A DNA stretch of 64,000 nt from Sphingomonas sp. Lineage in GTDB: Bacteria > Pseudomonadota > Alphaproteobacteria > Sphingomonadales > Sphingomonadaceae. Position numbers and translations under genes: made by a program. Where the stretch lies: assembly GCF_019746015.1 (NCBI RefSeq), contig NZ_JAIESM010000039.1, positions 1-64,000 of the forward strand, read 5' to 3'. Shown piece after piece: positions 60,213-64,000 of this stretch; position 1 is the first letter of the stretch, and the number at the start of each line of letters is the position of its first letter. Below the pieces are notes generated by a model. The model worked only from the letters and a program-made list of their open reading frames with translations, searched no databases and was not told where the DNA came from.

Positions 60213-61166
60213 GCCCGGGACAGGGGCCGATACCGGCTTGGGCTGGCCGGCGCAAGCCGCGTCGCGATCGGCGGAGGGCCGCGTTTTCACGAAATCGACA
60301 AATGCGCGCAGCGGCCCGGGCATCAGCCGACGGCTGGCAAAATAAAGGAACGGGCCGCTGAACGCCTCTTCCCAGTCGGTCAGGATGCGTACCAGCGTGC
60401 CCGCCTGCAACCGGGGCGCGACAAACCCTTCGAAACTGTGGAACAGGCCAAGCCCCGCTTCGGCGGCGGCGAGCTTTACCGCCAACTCGTTGCTGACCAG
60501 AGGGCCGCGCGGGGTGATGCGGATCTGCTCGCCAGCCCGGGCAAATTCCCAAGGCGGCACGACCCCGCTGGCAAAACGATGCACGATACAGCGATGCGCG
60601 GTGATTTCCGCCGGATGGCCGGGGGTGCCGTACCGCGCGAGATAGGCGGGCGCGGCGACTGTGACGAAGCGCTGCACGCGCGGCCCGATCGGCACGGCGA
60701 TCATGTCTTGCGCCAGTGATTCGTCAAAACGGATGCCCGCGTCGAATCCGGCGGCCAGCACATCGGTAAAGTCATCATCGGCGGTCAGTTCGACCCGGAT
60801 GTCGGGATAGGCGGCCAGAAACGGCGGCACAATGTCGACCAGGATCAGGTCGGCCGCGACGGTCGGCACGTTCAGGCGCAGGGTGCCGGCCACGGTGCCG
60901 CGATAATCACCCAGCATGTCGATTGCGGCATCGATCTCGGCCAGCGCCGGTCCCAGCCGCTCGAGCAGTCGCATGCCTGCTTCGGTTGCGGTCACGCTGC
61001 GGGTGGTGCGGTTGAGCAGGCGAACGCCCAGCCGCTCCTCCAGCCGGCGTACCGCGTCGCTCAGCGTGGCGGCGGACACCCCGCGCTGCCGCGCGGCGCC
61101 GCGAAAGCTGCGTTCGCGCGCGACGGCGGCAAAGACGTCGATATCGGCAAGGTCGGCAGGCTTCAT
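60192..61166 (-). CDS. LysR-family transcriptional regulator
   Basis: A 324-aa LTTR. The N-terminal winged HTH is DIDVFAAVARERSFRGAARQRGVSAATLSDAVRRLEERLGVRLLNR; the C-terminal co-inducer domain (about 90-295) is typical. It is divergent from an aldo/keto reductase gene 105 bp away, the usual target arrangement. Its last codons and stop lie inside tRNA-Gly. Confidence 0.92.
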   Translation of the reverse strand: MKPADLADIDVFAAVARERSFRGAARQRGVSAATLSDAVRRLEERLGVRLLNRTTRSVTATEAGMRLLERLGPALAEIDAAIDMLGDYRGTVAGTLRLNVPTVAADLILVDIVPPFLAAYPDIRVELTADDDFTDVLAAGFDAGIRFDESLAQDMIAVPIGPRVQRFVTVAAPAYLARYGTPGHPAEITAHRCIVHRFASGVVPPWEFARAGEQIRITPRGPLVSNELAVKLAAAEAGLGLFHSFEGFVAPRLQAGTLVRILTDWEEAFSGPFLYFASRRLMPGPLRAFVDFVKTRPSADRDAACAGQPKPVSAPVPGAGIAQG

Positions 61167-61271
61167 TGTTCGATATTCCGTACAGTCTATTCAACGGAAG
61201 CCAGATTATCATGGAAATGCCGATGAACCATATTGCGTTCGCAGCCCCACTGCACAAGTTGGAGAAGGTCC

Positions 61272-62264
<993 letters not shown>

Positions 62265-62354
62265 GGCTGCGTGGCGAAGCGGGCAGGGCGCGCGTGCAGT
62301 GCCGATCCTGCCCCCTTCACGCGTTGCTTACCATTATCGGTTAAGCGCTTCACA

Positions 62355-63638
62355 ATGCTCCACGATCCTGCCCTTGCCCAGGCCGCCAAGGAAGTCCGCC
62401 CCAAATCGGCTGTTTCGACGGGCGTCGGCGTGGCCGGGCTGGTCGGCCTGCTCGCCTGGGTGGCGGTGGCGCGCTGGTTTCGTATGGACGGCCCCTATGC
62501 CGCGCTGATGAACGTCGTCTGCTGCGGCTTGCCGATGGTCGTCTGGTCGGTGTTTGTCGACAAGGTGCACCGCAACCCGACCACCGGCATCGACTGGTCG
62601 TCGACCACCAGCTGGCGTGAGACGTTCGACATCAGCCTGACCAAGATTGCCGGCCTCTGGGTCACCTGGGTCGGCATTGCCATCGTCTATGGCATGGGCC
62701 GCTTCTACTGGCAGGGCAATTATGCCTTTGCGATGACGATGCTGGGCTGGGCGGCGCCGTTGCTGTTCGTGGGCGCCATTCCCTATGTCATCTGGCTCGA
62801 CCGCAAGCTGGTGGAGCCCAAGGACGGCGCCTATGCGCTGGGCGCGTGGCTGATGGGCACCGAAAAGGTCGATCCCGAGGCCATCTATGCCCATTTGCGT
62901 TCCTGGGCGGTGAAGGGGTTCTTCCTCGCCTTCATGCTGGCGATCGTGCCGCCGGGCTTTGGCGAGTTCATCCGCGCCGACTGGGGCCGGGTGCTGGCCG
63001 ATCCGGTGGCGCTGGCCAACTGGCTGATCACCTTCATGTTCGTGATCGACGTGGCGTTTGCGACCGTCGGCTATGTGCTGACGATGCGGCCGCTCGATTC
63101 GCACATCCGCAGCGCCAATCCTTATGCGGCGGCGTGGACGGCGGCGCTGATCTGCTATCCGCCGTTCGTGCTGATGGATATCGGCCGCCCGCTCGATTAT
63201 CATCAGGGCACGGCGGACTGGACCCACTGGCTGGCCGGGCAGCCGGTGCTGCTGGCGCTGAACGGCGCTGTGCTGGTGGCGCTGACCGCGATTTATGCCT
63301 GGGCGACGGTGGCGTTTGGCTTTCGCTTCTCCAACCTCACCCATCGCGGCATTCTGACCCACGGCCCCTATGCGGTGTCGCGCCACCCGGCCTATCTGTC
63401 GAAGAACCTGTTCTGGTGGCTGGCGACGATGCCGTTCCTGACCACCGGCACGCTGGTGGATGGCGCGCGCGCGACGCTGCTGATGATGGTGGTGGGCGGC
63501 GTCTATTACTGGCGCGCCAAGACCGAGGAATGGCATCTGGGCGAGGACCCGGCCTATCAGGCCTATTCGCAGTGGATCGCGCGCAACGGCGCGGTGCCAA
63601 GGTTCTTCGCCTGGGTCGCCGGGCGCAAGGTGGTTTAA
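62355..63638 (+). CDS. ICMT/PEMT-family membrane methyltransferase
   Basis: A 427-aa protein with about 8-9 TM helices. The C-terminal catalytic core (about 330-420) carries the ICMT/PEMT pattern HGPYAVSRHPAYLSKN and EEWHLGEDPAYQAYSQW. The N-terminal 300 residues are additional TM helices. Start at ATG 62355. The methyl acceptor is not predictable; phospholipid or isoprenylated compounds are options. Confidence 0.8.
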   Translation: MLHDPALAQAAKEVRPKSAVSTGVGVAGLVGLLAWVAVARWFRMDGPYAALMNVVCCGLPMVVWSVFVDKVHRNPTTGIDWSSTTSWRETFDISLTKIAGLWVTWVGIAIVYGMGRFYWQGNYAFAMTMLGWAAPLLFVGAIPYVIWLDRKLVEPKDGAYALGAWLMGTEKVDPEAIYAHLRSWAVKGFFLAFMLAIVPPGFGEFIRADWGRVLADPVALANWLITFMFVIDVAFATVGYVLTMRPLDSHIRSANPYAAAWTAALICYPPFVLMDIGRPLDYHQGTADWTHWLAGQPVLLALNGAVLVALTAIYAWATVAFGFRFSNLTHRGILTHGPYAVSRHPAYLSKNLFWWLATMPFLTTGTLVDGARATLLMMVVGGVYYWRAKTEEWHLGEDPAYQAYSQWIARNGAVPRFFAWVAGRKVV

Positions 63639-63657
63639 GATTGGTTTGATTGAGGCG

Positions 63658-63736
63658 GTGCCGGCCCGCTCCCCCACCCGGCCACCCAGCGGCAGTATCT
63701 TATGGGAGGCCGGGTGGGGGAGCGGGCTGGTGCCGG
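63658..63736. repeat. large palindromic repeat, family B (copy 3, flipped loop)
   Basis: Arms as in the other copies (CGGCCCGCTCCCCCACCCGG and complement), but the loop reads CGGCAGTATC, the reverse complement of GATACTGCCG in copy 1. It separates two convergent genes. Confidence 0.8.
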
Positions 63737-63748
63737 CTCAGCAAAACT

Positions 63749-64000
63749 TTAGAACCGCATCTCCTCGTAAACCCGCGAAACATCGCCGCCCCACGCGCCG
63801 TGATAGCGGTCGAGCAGCGCCTGGGCGGGCACGGTGCCGGTGCGCACGATTTCGCGCAGCGGATCGAGAAAGCCGGTCTCGTCGCTGCCCGCGCCATCCA
63901 GCCGCGCCCGCGCGGCAAGCCCGGCATGGGCAATGTCGAGCACATCGCCGGCAATGTCGCGCAGCCGCCGGCCGCCGGGCAGCGGTGCATCCAGCCCCAG
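63749..64000 (-). CDS. gshA: glutamate-cysteine ligase, C-terminal part (cut by window end)
   Basis: The last 83 codons of a gene entering from the right. The end matches the C-terminus of alphaproteobacterial/plant-type glutamate-cysteine ligase: DPLREIVRTGTVPAQALLDRYHGAWGGDVSRVYEEMRF. It catalyses the first step of glutathione synthesis. The N-terminal part lies outside the window. Confidence 0.85.
   Translation of the reverse strand: MGLDAPLPGGRRLRDIAGDVLDIAHAGLAARARLDGAGSDETGFLDPLREIVRTGTVPAQALLDRYHGAWGGDVSRVYEEMRF

Overview
The window looks like chromosome from a GC-rich alphaproteobacterium, most probably a sphingomonad (Sphingomonadaceae). The evidence is inferential: high GC, many 4-bp ATGA/GTGA/TTGA gene overlaps, the lepB-rnc-era cluster, a dapB-nth pair, MobF/RepC plasmid genes of alphaproteobacterial type, and many GC-rich intergenic palindromes. 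Genus cannot be fixed from the sequence alone.

Positions 134-35852 are one genomic island of about 35.7 kb inserted in a tRNA-Arg(CCG) gene. The intact tRNA lies at its right edge, on the minus strand. A 48-bp copy of the tRNA 3' half (one mismatch) lies at its left edge, beside a tyrosine integrase with an HTH (excisionase-like) protein. From left to right the island carries: an orphan RelB/DinJ-type antitoxin; integrase; an IS21-like repeat remnant; a seven-gene type I restriction-modification operon (half-HsdS, HsdM, RhuM-like, HsdS, CxxC protein, HsdR, YgjP-like metalloprotease); a GIY-YIG nuclease-like gene; a double-HTH protein; a large serine recombinase in an operon with two ParB/RepB-like proteins; a heavy-metal-type RND efflux operon (adaptor, pump, outer-membrane channel) with a divergent two-component system; a phospholipase-D-type protein with an unknown partner, possibly a defence module; and a plasmid-like block: ParA plus ribbon-helix-helix protein, MobF relaxase plus membrane-anchored RHH accessory protein, and a RepC-like initiator with a predicted antisense RNA. 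There is no coupling protein or type IV secretion gene, so the element looks mobilizable but not self-transmissible: an integrated plasmid or IME.

The most striking unexplained structure is a set of 8-bp-phased tandem repeats (octads, consensus about TGTGRRCR). They lie upstream of parA, inside the parA 3' end just before the RHH gene, upstream of the next small gene, and once 17 kb away inside the GIY-YIG gene. This resembles the contiguous heptads bound by RHH-type partition proteins, so it is a candidate centromere/operator system.

From 35882 to the right end the sequence is ordinary chromosome: nth and dapB; cobB with a thiolase-like and a CaiB/BaiF gene; the lepB-rnc-era-nitrilase operon; pgi and glutathione reductase; a secreted methyltransferase; a DNA glycosylase; a 2Fe-2S ferredoxin; an rRNA 2'-O-methyltransferase; an M28 peptidase; tRNA-Tyr; a non-canonical Nramp transporter; an aminotransferase; a REP-flanked DUF559 nuclease gene; the methionine-salvage genes mtnB-mtnD-mtnC-mtnA; tRNA-Gly; a LysR regulator divergent from an aldo/keto reductase; an ICMT-like membrane methyltransferase; and the 3' end of a glutamate-cysteine ligase gene. 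Between these genes sit several families of palindromic repeats.
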